A DNA stretch of 30,045 nt from JBBPYR01 sp038199755 (GCA_038199755.1 JBBPYR010000176.1:1-30045), one strand, 5' to 3'. Positions 16,140-24,556 are shown, counted from the stretch's first letter. The notes: a model not told the origin generated them from the letters alone. Translations and numbers: made by a program.

Positions 16140-17678
16140 ATGCAGACACTTTTAGGAATCGACCTCGGCACTACGGGCGTGAAGGCGGCTCTCTTCGTGG
16201 CGGAAGATGGGCATGTGCTGGCAGATGCCTTTGTGGATTATCCCTTATTTCATCCTCACCCTGGCTGGGCAGAACAACATCCCGCCGATTGGTGGCAGGC
16301 CACCATTACCGCCATTCGTAGCTGCTTGCAAGCGGGCGCGCTACAGGGCGTGCAGCCGAGTGATGTGCGCGGCGTTGGCTTCTCCGGCCAGATGCACGGC
16401 GTTGTGTTGCTCGACGCCAATCAGCAAGTGCTACGCCCCTGTATTATCTGGGCCGATCAACGTAGCGATGCCCAGTGCCGTTGGATGACCGAAAAGGTTG
16501 GTGCGAGTCGCTTGATCGACTATGTCAGCAATCCTGCCTTGACGGGCTTCTCCGCACCCAAACTGCTGTGGATCCGCGACAATGAGCCAGAAATCTTTGC
16601 GCAGGGACGTACCATGCTCCTGCCAAAAGACTACATACGCTTTCGGCTGACAGGGGTTATGGCAATGGAAATTTCGGATGCCGCGGGAACCTGCCTGCTT
16701 GATGTCAAACATGGCGTGTGGTCGCAAGAAGTGTTGCGAGCCATAGAGCTAGACCCATCGCTGCTCCCCCCTATTGTGGCGGCTGATGCGGTCGCTGGCC
16801 AGACAACCGCCGAGGTCGAGTCGCTTACTGGTCTGCTCGCCGGAACGCCAGTCGCGGGCGGCGGCGCGGACAATGCCTGTGGTGCTGTTGGCAATGGCGT
16901 GGTTGTGCCTGGGCTGGCTCTTGTCTCTATTGGCACGAGTGGCGTCGTGCTGGCCCATGCCGACGCCCCCCATGTAGATACCTCCGGTCCCGTGCCTCGT
17001 GTACATACCTTCAATCACGCCGTCCCGAATGCGTGGTATCTCATGGGCGTGACGCAGGGGGCGGGCTTGTCACTGCGCTGGGTGCGCGACAACATCGGCT
17101 TGCCAGAACGCGCCCTGGAACGCTGGACGGGCGTTGATGCCTATGAAACGCTCGCGCAAGAGGCGGCGAGTGTGCCAGCTGGTAGCGAAGGTTTGCTTTT
17201 CCTCCCCTATCTGCAGGGAGAGCGCACACCTCACCTCGACGCCTATGCGCGTGGTGGCTGGATTGGTCTGACCGCCAGTCATGACCGTCGCCACCTCGTC
17301 CGCTCAGTGTTAGAGGGTGTTGCATTCAGCCTCAAAGACTGCCTGGGAATTATTCGTGAACAGGGGCTACCACTGGAACAACTGCGTGCCACCGGAGGCG
17401 GTGCCAAGAGCCCGCTGTGGCGGCAGATCATCGCCGATGTGCTGGGCGTAGAACTGGTGGTGACCAATGCCAGCGAGGGACCAGCCTTTGGCGCAGCCCT
17501 GCTAGCTGGTGTCGCCAGTGGCGTCTATGCCTCAGTGCAAGAGGCATGCGCGCAAACGGTTCGTGTTGTTCAGCACACCACTCCGCAACCTGAAACGGCG
17601 GTGGCCTATGCCACGGCCTACGAAACGTACAAGGCCCTCTATCCCGCGTTAAAGCCCATTATCAGCAAGCCTGTTTAA
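16140..17678 (+). CDS. xylB: Xylulokinase
   Basis: A 512-residue FGGY-family kinase that phosphorylates D-xylulose to xylulose 5-phosphate for the pentose phosphate pathway. Motifs: N-terminal phosphate loop GIDLGTTG (6-13), G-W-A-E-Q-H-P-A-D-W-W, the xylulokinase hallmark S-G-Q-M-H-G, I-I-W-A-D-Q-R, and G-G-A-D-N-A-C-G-A-V-G with the presumed catalytic Asp. FGGY signature-like sequence G-V-A-F-S-L-K-D and G-G-G-A-K-S lie near the C-terminus. Length matches the family. GAGGAGA precedes the ATG. It is visibly GC-richer than E1 and E2, as expected for backbone. The TenA-like gene follows at 11 bp, probably one operon. Confidence 0.93.
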   Translation: MQTLLGIDLGTTGVKAALFVAEDGHVLADAFVDYPLFHPHPGWAEQHPADWWQATITAIRSCLQAGALQGVQPSDVRGVGFSGQMHGVVLLDANQQVLRPCIIWADQRSDAQCRWMTEKVGASRLIDYVSNPALTGFSAPKLLWIRDNEPEIFAQGRTMLLPKDYIRFRLTGVMAMEISDAAGTCLLDVKHGVWSQEVLRAIELDPSLLPPIVAADAVAGQTTAEVESLTGLLAGTPVAGGGADNACGAVGNGVVVPGLALVSIGTSGVVLAHADAPHVDTSGPVPRVHTFNHAVPNAWYLMGVTQGAGLSLRWVRDNIGLPERALERWTGVDAYETLAQEAASVPAGSEGLLFLPYLQGERTPHLDAYARGGWIGLTASHDRRHLVRSVLEGVAFSLKDCLGIIREQGLPLEQLRATGGGAKSPLWRQIIADVLGVELVVTNASEGPAFGAALLAGVASGVYASVQEACAQTVRVVQHTTPQPETAVAYATAYETYKALYPALKPIISKPV

Positions 17679-17689
17679 GGGGATTAAAA

Positions 17690-18343
17690 ATGAGTTTTGC
17701 CGACAGTATTGTGACCGAGGATATTCATAGTTTGCGCGAGCGGCTGTTACACCATGCCCTCTGGCAGCGTATAATGAGTGGGACGTTGGAAGTGGCACGA
17801 CTACGCCTCTTTGCGTTGCAAGACTGGTGGCTAGTGCGCGAGGCGTATCGCTTGGATGCTCTTGCCATTGCGGGAGCACCCGACCTGGAAATGCAGGAGT
17901 TGCTGCTGCGGAAGCTACTACCGAAGGTAGGGGGTTATAAGCTACTCCTGCATTTTGGTGCTGCCCTGGGCCTCACTCGCGAGGATTTCGATGCCGTCGA
18001 GCCTCTTGCAGGCTGCATGGCTCTGACAAACTTCTTCTATTGGATGCTTGCCTATGGTTCACCCGCTGAAAAACTTGCCTCTGTAAGTGCTAGTGAAGAT
18101 ATATTTATACAAATTTGCGCCACTGTTGGCCCTGCCCTTCGCCAGCACTATGGGCTGAGCGAACAGCAGATCGCTTTCTTCAGTGCTCATGATGCCATTG
18201 GCGAGCAGGTAACACCCATTGATGAAACCCTGCTGATCCGCTACTCCACCCCGGCTGAACAGCAGCGTATCATTCGTGCCGTGCGCCTGAGCCACGAATT
18301 CGAGTTGCTCTTCTACGACACAGTGTTAACGTCACCTATCTGA
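17690..18343 (+). CDS. TenA/PqqC-like (heme-oxygenase-fold) protein
   Basis: A 217-residue all-helical protein of the TENA/THI-4/PqqC superfamily. Support: the N-terminal helix with L-L-H-H-A-L-W-Q-R-I-M-S-G and a downstream L-Q-D-W-W, a central G-C-M-A-L-T-N-F-F-Y-W-M, and a late H-D-A-I-G-E-Q-V-T-P and L-S-H-E-F-E. TenA hydrolyses thiamin breakdown products using a Cys, PqqC is a cofactor-less oxidase, and related proteins bind two irons. His and Glu residues here are compatible with the metal-binding branch. It starts 11 bp after xylB with a GGGGATT site. The substrate is not predictable. Confidence 0.7.
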   Translation: MSFADSIVTEDIHSLRERLLHHALWQRIMSGTLEVARLRLFALQDWWLVREAYRLDALAIAGAPDLEMQELLLRKLLPKVGGYKLLLHFGAALGLTREDFDAVEPLAGCMALTNFFYWMLAYGSPAEKLASVSASEDIFIQICATVGPALRQHYGLSEQQIAFFSAHDAIGEQVTPIDETLLIRYSTPAEQQRIIRAVRLSHEFELLFYDTVLTSPI

Positions 18344-18405
18344 ACTCTTTTGTGCCCTCACACGTGTAAAAAGTGTAATCAGGAAGAGAAAGAAGAGAAA
18401 AGCGC

Positions 18406-18872
18406 GTGAAACAAGAGAAACAGACAGTGCGGCGTGAGCGCAATCCCGCCGATTATGGCTATCCCTCGCCCGACGTGCAAGGCCTTTCTGCGAAGGCTAT
18501 TGAGGTGACACAACGCCTGACGAAACATTACGGCGAAGTGGACTTCTCACGCAAGGACCCGATGAGCATGCTTGTCGATATCCTGCTCTCGCATCGCACG
18601 CGCGATGAGCAGACTGCCGCCGCCTATGATAATCTCCTCAATGTATTTGGCTCGTGGGAGGTAGTGCGTGATGCCCCAACACAGCAAGTTCAGGATACCA
18701 TCGCTAATGTCACCTTTCCCGAAGTCAAAGCACCGCGTATCCAGGCGATTATGCGCCAGATCACGCAGGAGCGCGGCAACCTGAGTCTCGACTTCTTGCG
18801 TGACCTTCCCGTAGAGGAGGGCGCGGCATGGCTCAACCGTTTCGAAGGCGTTGGCCCAAAGACAACCGCATG
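18406..18872 (+). pseudogene. nth: Endonuclease III, 5' part (split by element E2)
   Basis: It encodes the first 155 codons and two bases of a HhH-GPD DNA glycosylase/AP lyase that removes oxidised pyrimidines. The frame ends at the helix-hairpin-helix motif F-E-G-V-G-P-K-T-T-A-C, which holds the catalytic lysine. Read on, it picks up five foreign codons of E2 and stops at 18891. Joined to 26164-26440 it gives 744 nt in frame, 247 residues. As it stands the fragment lacks the catalytic Asp and the 4Fe-4S cluster and cannot be active. It starts at GTG 18406 after a purine-rich leader. Confidence 0.92.
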
Positions 18873-20818
18873 CGCCATTGTGCTATATTAGGAAGAAATG
18901 CTACGCCCTTTTCCCCCATAAATTTAGCATCATCGTAACAGATTCCATTCTCTAATGCCTTCGTTACCTTTCGGCTATTAGGAATGTTTCTTAAACGCTT
19001 GACTTTGAGCACACCTCCACGTGCATGTATACCTTGCCAGCTACGATTAGGCAATCGTTCCATAATAGCGAGTGCGTCAGCTTCAGGATACATTTCTCGA
19101 ATAATAGCATCCTCTTCTGTAGAAAATGGGCTTCCACCTCTATGTGTAAAGAACAAGTATCCTTCATGAACTCCCCAGTCTTCACGACGCCATTCAATAG
19201 TAAGTTTGTACCAGCAAGTAGAGCAATGCTCTAATATGGCTTTATCTACTAAGGCGTTAACTATTTTCAACTTTGCTAGATATTCCATTTCATACCAGTT
19301 TTCGATAATATCAGGTAACAAAGTGCTAATATTGTACAATTGTTCTTCTATGCTTATATCCTCTTCTTGGACTATGCACTCTTTTAACTCGGCTTCAAGT
19401 TCCTTTTTCTTTCGCTCATATCCTGTGTAGTCCTTATACAATCGTGCTTTAAGTGAGGCAGGGGGAGGATTTTCCTTATCCTCTATTTGCTTTACAATAG
19501 CCTCCATATTTGCTTCAGCTTCAGTTATTTGATCTTGTATTGCTTTCATTTGTTGCTCTTTTTTATTTGCCTTTTCTTCTATTTTGTCTTCCCAAGTATC
19601 ATATCCTGTCCAAGTATCAAGCATCGCTAAAAGATGACGTGAAAATATTTCATCAATAGCATCATACTTAATTGCAAATTCGTATTCATGACTTTTAAGC
19701 ATGTTTACCTTGATGCATTCATAGATACCTTTACCTGCAAATGCATAGACATCTAAATCTCCTGGTCCTGTTATTCTGTCTTTCAATAAAGCCTCTGCTT
19801 TTGTCCTTGTGTAGTCTCTCCTACCCTCTTTTCGTGTTCCATCTAACTCTGTCGTAGAGAGTATTTTATGAGTATAGGCAAACAATGTTTCATCAACAAT
19901 AGCAGGATGGTTGCTTTCAATAACTCCACCATCACAAGGAGTCCACCAGCCTATGTACATGTAGTTGGTAAGGATGTGAATAAGGCCCTGTTTGCTTAGT
20001 TTAAAATGACCTTCAGGCGTTCTATTTGGATTTTTGCCACGCGCCATAGACGCCTTAGGGATGTAAAGTGGGTTGATGATGCTTGTATCGAATTTAGGAA
20101 ATACGTAGGGCATGGCTTCTAGTTCTCGGCATAGATCCATTATCTTACCATCAAGCTGCATAAAGCGTTTGAAAAGCCAGCGTACCACTTCCGCATGTGG
20201 TTCATAAATGACTATACGCTTTTCCTGATGATTGCTATTGTCAACAGTGTATCCTGCTGGTAAAAATCGACCATCATAGAAGCCTTTATTAGATGCGACT
20301 ATTCGACCTCCGCCTAGTGCTAATTTCATCCAATCTAATTGGCGGGCTGCCTCTTCAGCTTCCACCATAAAGAAGCGTTTGCAGTATTCGTCCTTGAAAT
20401 TGAAATGCATCTTGAGGGTTAGTATCCATACATTATGCTCATAGCATTTTTTCATAAGCACGCCAGGGGTTATCAACCATTTATCCCGCGTAAAACGATT
20501 GACAGCTACTCCTGCAATCCATGCTACAGCACCAGTTTCAATGAGGTGTAGTAATCTCAACATTCCTGGCCTATTATGGATATCTAATGTACCGCTTGTT
20601 CCCTCATCATCTTCTACTATCTCGATAGTTCCTGTAAAACCTAAATCACGAAAATGCTGCTCAAATTTGCCAGTTTGCATTTCATAACTATGCACATTCT
20701 TTTCTTTCTGTGCCATCTTGCTCTGTCTGACATAGATAACACCTGGCAGCGTCTTTGGCAAGTCTTGCATAGCAAGATATGCAAGTTTTGTATCTTCTTT
20801 GGCTCTGATATTTTTCAT
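18833..20818 (-). CDS. Large serine recombinase (integrase) of E2
   Basis: A 661-residue recombinase with the resolvase motif V-I-Y-V-R-Q-S-K (catalytic Ser33) and V-N-R-F-T-R-D-K-W. The recombinase domain includes G-F-Y-D-G-R-F-L-P-A-G-Y and Y-M-Y-I-G-W-W, followed by a coiled coil (about 420-480) and a Myb/SANT-like tail (Y-P-E-A-D-A-L, L-P-N-R-S-W-Q-G-I). Paired Cys of a classic zinc ribbon are partly replaced. It is uninterrupted and same-sized as the E1 enzyme, so probably active. ATG 20818 follows AGAGGATG. The last 10 or so codons lie in nth antisense; after excision the frame would run into the right end of E2 instead. Confidence 0.92.
   Translation of the reverse strand: MKNIRAKEDTKLAYLAMQDLPKTLPGVIYVRQSKMAQKEKNVHSYEMQTGKFEQHFRDLGFTGTIEIVEDDEGTSGTLDIHNRPGMLRLLHLIETGAVAWIAGVAVNRFTRDKWLITPGVLMKKCYEHNVWILTLKMHFNFKDEYCKRFFMVEAEEAARQLDWMKLALGGGRIVASNKGFYDGRFLPAGYTVDNSNHQEKRIVIYEPHAEVVRWLFKRFMQLDGKIMDLCRELEAMPYVFPKFDTSIINPLYIPKASMARGKNPNRTPEGHFKLSKQGLIHILTNYMYIGWWTPCDGGVIESNHPAIVDETLFAYTHKILSTTELDGTRKEGRRDYTRTKAEALLKDRITGPGDLDVYAFAGKGIYECIKVNMLKSHEYEFAIKYDAIDEIFSRHLLAMLDTWTGYDTWEDKIEEKANKKEQQMKAIQDQITEAEANMEAIVKQIEDKENPPPASLKARLYKDYTGYERKKKELEAELKECIVQEEDISIEEQLYNISTLLPDIIENWYEMEYLAKLKIVNALVDKAILEHCSTCWYKLTIEWRREDWGVHEGYLFFTHRGGSPFSTEEDAIIREMYPEADALAIMERLPNRSWQGIHARGGVLKVKRLRNIPNSRKVTKALENGICYDDAKFMGEKGVAFLPNIAQWRMRLSLGQRLRNG
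18865..18872. repeat. attL core ACCGCATG of E2
   Basis: It lies within the nth codons for T-A-C (ACC GCA TG). The same 8 bp recur at 26156. Large serine recombinases exchange strands at a central 2-bp overlap; CA or AT within this core are candidates. Confidence 0.85.
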
Positions 20819-20930
20819 TTCTTTTCATCCTCTTTAGTGATTGCGCGACATAGTTAAATGCTTCATACAGTAACGCTTCCTCTACAAGAGTTATATTATT
20901 TCCTCTAGTAGATTGTTCTTGCTCGTTCAT
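20688..20930 (-). CDS. Small zinc-ribbon protein overlapping the recombinase gene
   Basis: An 80-residue protein. Residues 1-45 are helical and charged. The C-terminal part is K-T-C-I-S-C-Y-A-R-L, then A-R-C-Y-L-C, giving CxxC-x10-CxxC, a standard zinc-ribbon pattern. GAGGAG lies 8 nt before ATG 20930. It overlaps the recombinase gene by 131 nt in another frame, far more than ordinary coupling. A small gene overlaps the E1 recombinase at the same place. A role in controlling integration or excision is a reasonable inference. Confidence 0.7.
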   Translation of the reverse strand: MNEQEQSTRGNNITLVEEALLYEAFNYVAQSLKRMKRNEKYQSQRRYKTCISCYARLAKDAARCYLCQTEQDGTERKECA

Positions 20931-20978
20931 CGTTCTGCACTCCTCGCTATAGTGAAGCTGGTCAATCTCCTTACTTCG

Positions 20979-20984
20979 ATTATA
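20979..20984 (-). promoter_or_regulatory. Extended -10 promoter of the recombinase operon
   Basis: The minus strand reads TATGCTATAAT, a TGn-extended -10 with perfect TATAAT. No good -35 is seen, so an activator may be needed. The two TACATA palindromes lie about 50 and 105 bp upstream. Confidence 0.55.
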
Positions 20985-21025
20985 GCATAAGTGCATTCAT
21001 CGCGTTGGTCAAACGTTCTAATTCT

Positions 21026-21044
21026 ATACATAATCGTTATGTAT
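21026..21044. repeat. Palindrome site 1, ATACATA-N5-TATGTAT
   Basis: Perfect 7-bp arms with a 5-bp spacer (ATCGT). One of four like sites in E2. It lies upstream of the recombinase promoter. Confidence 0.75.
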
Positions 21045-21079
21045 CAAGGATGCACTTCTGATGCTGCCTGATGAGTGCG

Positions 21080-21098
21080 ATACATACGGATTATGTAT
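21080..21098. repeat. Palindrome site 2, ATACATA-N5-TATGTAT
   Basis: Same arms and spacer length as site 1, spacer CGGAT, starting 54 bp after it. The pair could be bound cooperatively by a dimeric regulator. Confidence 0.75.
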
Positions 21099-21375
21099 TT
21101 TTGGTCCCTCCTTTCGTGCTCAATTCACCTCGTAAAAATTGGTTTGCAATGCTGCTACATCTCGGTGGGGTTGCCTGGGTGGTCCCCTCTCATTTTTTTT
21201 GCCTTCAAATTTTCGGCACAAGAGCCGTGATCACGTGACAGGGGCCACAATGCAAGGTGGGTTCCCTTTCAGGGTGCCTTGCATTGGGGATGGCATGTGA
21301 TAGGCTTTGTGTCCGAAATATTTGTGAGGCAAAAAAAACTATCAATCATCGGCTTTGCCGTTCCTTACTCTAAAG
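21099..21375. other. Gene-free structured region in E2
   Basis: No coding region is supported. CAATGCAAGG (21248-21257) pairs with CCTTGCATTG (21277-21286), and a GGGG/CCCC pairing before a T8 run (about 21165-21200) resembles a plus-strand terminator. The region separates the end of the membrane-protein operon from the recombinase operon. Confidence 0.45.
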
Positions 21376-22710
21376 CTATCCTACGTAGACAACAATCACG
21401 CGGATATGCTGGGTATCTGTAGGGATGGTGTCACCACTCACGGATACGCTTTGTATTCCTGGAATATGCAGCAGGGTATTGGTTGCCTGGGCTTTGTTCT
21501 CTCCTGCAATGCGTGTTTTTAGCTGGTGCTGCTGCTGCTGGCTGACCTGATAGGCATAGGTTTCTACAAGCGTGACCTGTAATTCTGTCTGATTGTGTTC
21601 CTGTGCTCTGGCTTGTAGAATGGTACTCTGTACCTGTCCTACGGGGGTATATCCGTCTCCTAACTGGTGGGTGGCTTGCTGGTTGGCAATCTGTGTTATA
21701 CGGGTCTGGTATGCCTGGGTGCTATACGTCATCCCTGTACACGTTTCACTGACCGTAATATTGACGTGTGCCGCTTCCTCTCCTGGGTGATGATCGGGCT
21801 TGACGTTTTGTTGACACGGTAACGGGGTAATGAGGGTTTCATCACTATGGACCTGTGTTTGTAATGCTGCCTGGACGCTCTGGTTTAAGCTTGTTTTGAG
21901 ACTTGCCGCAACAGTGGTAATATCTTGCGGCGTGACCGTTTGATAGTCTCGCGCTTCCTGCCCTCCACTGAATACGGTGGTGACTGCGGAAACATTCAAA
22001 CGACAACACGGCCCATAGATGTCTCCTGCTCGGATGTTTCCCCCAGGTCCAGTACTGGCACTCAGTGCGGGTACGGTTGTCTGCCCGAAGGTTGGGTAGC
22101 TCGCGGCGGGGATGTTGGCGTCTTGCTCGGTGATCACCTGTATTCCATCTGCACCCGTTAAGATGGTTCCTGCCGTAACAGTTTGCGGATAGGTCGCTGC
22201 ATTGTAAAAGGTAATATACCCGTGTCCCGCTTTGGCGTCCTGGTGTCCTTTGCCAGTGGTCGCCACGGATCGGGCTTGATTCATCGTGATTGCTGCCAAT
22301 GTTCTCCCTTGCAATTGTATTCCTGTCGCTTGTCCTGTGGTCACGGTAATCGTTTGCGTTGTGCGTATCTGTTGCGTTGTCGGTACAAGAGTGATGGTTG
22401 CATCTGGCGTCAAGAGAGGGAGTAAGGAAACAATGACAAGAGCACTCACAACTAACACGCACACGATACCAACACACAGAGCAATGATATATCTTCTCTG
22501 CTTGCGGTGTGATCGTGCTAGCTCGGTATGCTCCTGGTTGCTCTCGTCGGGTAAAGCTGCCTCCGGTTCTCGTTGACTCTCAACGCTTGGCGGTTCTTCT
22601 GGTTCCGGTTCTTGCTCGTAGATATGAATATCAATAAAACGGGTCGTCTGTTCTTCTGTAGTTGGCTCTCCTGATGCAAAAATTTCATCGGTGGTCTGGT
22701 TGTTGTTCAT
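21376..22710 (-). CDS. Membrane-anchored protein with baseplate-J-like domain
   Basis: A 444-residue protein: acidic cytoplasmic tail (1-70), one membrane helix (about 74-100), then a large beta-rich outer part. The segment from about 170 to 260 has the pattern of Chloroflexota proteins annotated as baseplate J/gp47-like: G-Y-I-T-F-Y-N-A, T-V-T-A-G-T-I-L, I-P-A, T-V-P-A, G-P-G-G-N-I-R-A-G-D-I-Y-G, F-S-G-G-Q-E-A-R. No tail or sheath genes are near, so this is probably a cell-surface protein sharing the domain, not a phage baseplate. Last gene of the minus-strand operon; AAGGGAG precedes the ATG. Confidence 0.75.
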   Translation of the reverse strand: MNNNQTTDEIFASGEPTTEEQTTRFIDIHIYEQEPEPEEPPSVESQREPEAALPDESNQEHTELARSHRKQRRYIIALCVGIVCVLVVSALVIVSLLPLLTPDATITLVPTTQQIRTTQTITVTTGQATGIQLQGRTLAAITMNQARSVATTGKGHQDAKAGHGYITFYNAATYPQTVTAGTILTGADGIQVITEQDANIPAASYPTFGQTTVPALSASTGPGGNIRAGDIYGPCCRLNVSAVTTVFSGGQEARDYQTVTPQDITTVAASLKTSLNQSVQAALQTQVHSDETLITPLPCQQNVKPDHHPGEEAAHVNITVSETCTGMTYSTQAYQTRITQIANQQATHQLGDGYTPVGQVQSTILQARAQEHNQTELQVTLVETYAYQVSQQQQHQLKTRIAGENKAQATNTLLHIPGIQSVSVSGDTIPTDTQHIRVIVVYVG

Positions 22711-22733
22711 AGGTTGCTCCCTTCGATGAGAGA

Positions 22734-22760
22734 AGGGAAGAGGGTTTTTTCCTCTTCCCT
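22734..22760 (-). terminator. Intra-operon hairpin
   Basis: AGGGAAGAGG and CCTCTTCCCT form a perfect 10-bp stem with a 7-nt loop, between two genes of the same operon 56 bp apart. With no T-run after it on the minus strand, it is more likely an RNA-stability or partial attenuation element. Confidence 0.45.
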
Positions 22761-22765
22761 GATGG

Positions 22766-23041
22766 TTACGCGAGTGTCGGCGTTCTAGGTTCTAAGGGAG
22801 TGTACTGGATGTAATCCAGAATATCATCATCCACAACGAGATTGGTGTAGACCCCTTCAGGCAAGGGCTTATTGAACGCAAGCAGCACAAAGCCATCATG
22901 GGCTTTTTGCGTGATGCCGTGAAGCACCACCTTGACCTCTAAGCCTTCCTGGTTATTCCAGGCTTCAAACTCCTCTGTGATGGTGGGCACGTGCCGCTTG
23001 TCACAGAACACGAGTAACATGGTTCTGCCTTGATTTTCCAT
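22766..23041 (-). CDS. Small soluble protein, unknown function
   Basis: A 91-residue acidic protein with alternating strand and helix segments: M-L-L-V-F-C-D-K, V-K-V-V-L-H-G-I and G-F-V-L-L-A-F. It starts 3 bp after the membrane FG-GAP-like gene, with AAGGA upstream, so it is in the same operon. No family is recognised. Confidence 0.7.
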   Translation of the reverse strand: MENQGRTMLLVFCDKRHVPTITEEFEAWNNQEGLEVKVVLHGITQKAHDGFVLLAFNKPLPEGVYTNLVVDDDILDYIQYTPLEPRTPTLA

Positions 23042-23044
23042 TCC

Positions 23045-23854
23045 TTAGACTCCCTTTCCACTGATGAGATGATCAGACGAATTGACCGGACGAAACGCGC
23101 TCTGGTCGTTGATGAGAGGATAGCGGCCTGTACCTGCAGCAATCACCATATCAGGGTAGCGATCTCCGTTGAGATCCTCAAAGCTGATCGTGGCGGGTTG
23201 TGTCTCGGCTCCTGCTCCTGAGAAGATCGGGCCAAGATATAAATGTGGCTTTGTAGGGTTGGAAAGCTGCACCTCATAGATGAAAATATGTCCCTGTATA
23301 TTCTCAACCGTGAAATGACTGATCCCTCCATGTCTCACATCGGCGTCTACCTGAAATGTGCGGGGCATCCCATAGTGCAAGGTATCTTGCTGGAACTGCC
23401 ACCATTGGGCAAGGCTGGAAAGTGCGATCCATCCGATCACCATTACCACCATTCCCGCACCGATATACACCGAAAAATGAAAACGCGGTTTTCTTTGTTC
23501 AGAGATAGGTGCCTGCTCTGGTTGGTGATAGGCTGGTGCCTGCATGTATGCTGCTGGTTGTTTCGGTGGTGGTCCCTGATGCCTAGTTACTCGCATAACT
23601 GTTTGTGGCGGTGGCGTCGTTGCAGGGGCATACCGTCGTGTACTGGTGGGAAGACGCGTAGTATAAATAGCGTCGTCGTCTTCTACATCATCATAGACGG
23701 GTTGTCTGTTGGTTCGTTGGCGTTCGTCCGTCTGATGGGGAGAGTCTTCGGGATGTATTCCGCTTGATGTACCTACACGCTGCCGTGATGCTCCCCGTGT
23801 TTGCACATCAGGGCGGTGTGCCCGTAGTGTATGGACGGCTAGCTGCTCTCTCAT
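23045..23854 (-). CDS. One-pass membrane protein with FG-GAP/VCBS-like domain
   Basis: A 269-residue protein: long polar, Pro/Gln-rich cytoplasmic part (1-125), membrane helix (about 127-148) and an outer beta domain. D-L-N-G-D-R-Y-P-D-M-V-I is a clean FG-GAP calcium-binding motif. The outer domain aligns with E1's 11,752-12,279 protein, from H-Y-G-M through A-D-V-R-H-G-G, Y-E-V and H-L-Y-L-G-P. The start codon overlaps the previous stop (ATGA). This shows that the two elements share cargo, not only the recombinase type. The ligand or partner is unknown. Confidence 0.8.
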   Translation of the reverse strand: MREQLAVHTLRAHRPDVQTRGASRQRVGTSSGIHPEDSPHQTDERQRTNRQPVYDDVEDDDAIYTTRLPTSTRRYAPATTPPPQTVMRVTRHQGPPPKQPAAYMQAPAYHQPEQAPISEQRKPRFHFSVYIGAGMVVMVIGWIALSSLAQWWQFQQDTLHYGMPRTFQVDADVRHGGISHFTVENIQGHIFIYEVQLSNPTKPHLYLGPIFSGAGAETQPATISFEDLNGDRYPDMVIAAGTGRYPLINDQSAFRPVNSSDHLISGKGV

Positions 23855-24111
23855 ATCTGCACCTCTGCTTTCGTATGGGTCGCACAGGGGAGCGGGTACG
23901 TTCGTTCAGCACGAGAAACAGGAAGGTGATGAACGGTCAAGCATTCAGGGCAATAGAGGACAATGCCACAACTCGTACAGACCTGTTCCCCTGCTCGAAA
24001 CGTGGGGGTGAACAAGTGTTTCCCTTGCTGACATTGAGCAAGGTTGTAGGTCCGTCTGGTTGCTCGTTGTTGCTTGGTGGTAGATTTGGGTTTCGGTTGC
24101 CAGCGTGACAT
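23851..24111 (-). CDS. Small zinc-binding protein, unknown function
   Basis: An 86-residue basic protein with C-T-S-C-G-I-V-L-Y-C-P-E-C, a tight CxxC-x5-CxxC cluster, plus additional Cys and His residues (C-Q-Q-G-K-H, V-H-H, C-A-T-H). AGGAGG precedes the ATG. It overlaps the next gene by 4 bp. It could bind nucleic acid or protein; E1 has no counterpart in this position. Confidence 0.75.
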   Translation of the reverse strand: MSRWQPKPKSTTKQQRATRRTYNLAQCQQGKHLFTPTFRAGEQVCTSCGIVLYCPECLTVHHLPVSRAERTYPLPCATHTKAEVQI

Positions 24112-24123
24112 TTCGTTCTCCTC

Positions 24124-24345
24124 CTAAAAGGTTTTCCCCCGATAGATATTGGTACGATCTGTATCACTGACTAACCCATCTTGATGGTCTTGGTGTAGGT
24201 CTTGAATAGACTGCTGGTTTTCGTGGCATTCGTGGCCCATGTCATAGCAAAAGCCTGCATTGTTATGAATGAATGGGCTTTCAATGACAGGAACAACCGT
24301 ATATTCTTCGTCGTCGCTGGTGGTGGTTGATTGCTTATCGTTCAT
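24124..24345 (-). CDS. Small Cys/His-rich protein, first gene of E2 operon
   Basis: A 73-residue acidic protein with F-C-Y-D-M-G-H-E-C-H-E and a later H-Q-D-H-Q-D-G-L. It resembles the 76-residue E1 protein at 11,525 in the F-C-[YF], C-H-E and H-Q-x-x-D-G-L pattern and in its place ahead of the membrane FG-GAP-like gene. ATG 24345 has AAAGG at 6 nt; a longer frame to 24381 lacks a site. It is followed 12 bp on by the zinc protein gene. Confidence 0.7.
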   Translation of the reverse strand: MNDKQSTTTSDDEEYTVVPVIESPFIHNNAGFCYDMGHECHENQQSIQDLHQDHQDGLVSDTDRTNIYRGKTF

Positions 24346-24440
24346 GGTTTGCCTTTCTTGACTTTGGCACTCCATGAGCATAGAATCTCATGGGGCCGTG
24401 TAACGTACTTTGATAAGGTTCGGGTGCGGTCCCGTTTAGC

Positions 24441-24473
24441 TGGCTCCGTCTTGTACACGGAGTCAGTTTTTTT
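24441..24473 (+). terminator. Intrinsic terminator (plus strand), in the leader of the minus operon
   Basis: TGGCTCCGT (24441-24449) pairs with ACGGAGTCA (24457-24465) with one G-T pair, followed by a T7 run. On the plus strand it would stop transcription entering the HTH gene. On the minus strand it lies in the roughly 200-nt leader of the operon and forms a hairpin without a T-run. Confidence 0.65.
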
Positions 24474-24556
24474 AGGTGTTTCTATCACCTCCTTAGACTT
24501 TGTCTACACGTGAATGTGCATGTAAAAAAATTGTCGAATGTGTCTAACACTGCAAG

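Noticed and set aside
21376..22710. Phage tail (baseplate) protein reading of the baseplate-J-like gene
   Set aside because: It has a cytoplasmic tail plus one membrane helix, and no other tail genes are near; a surface protein is more likely.
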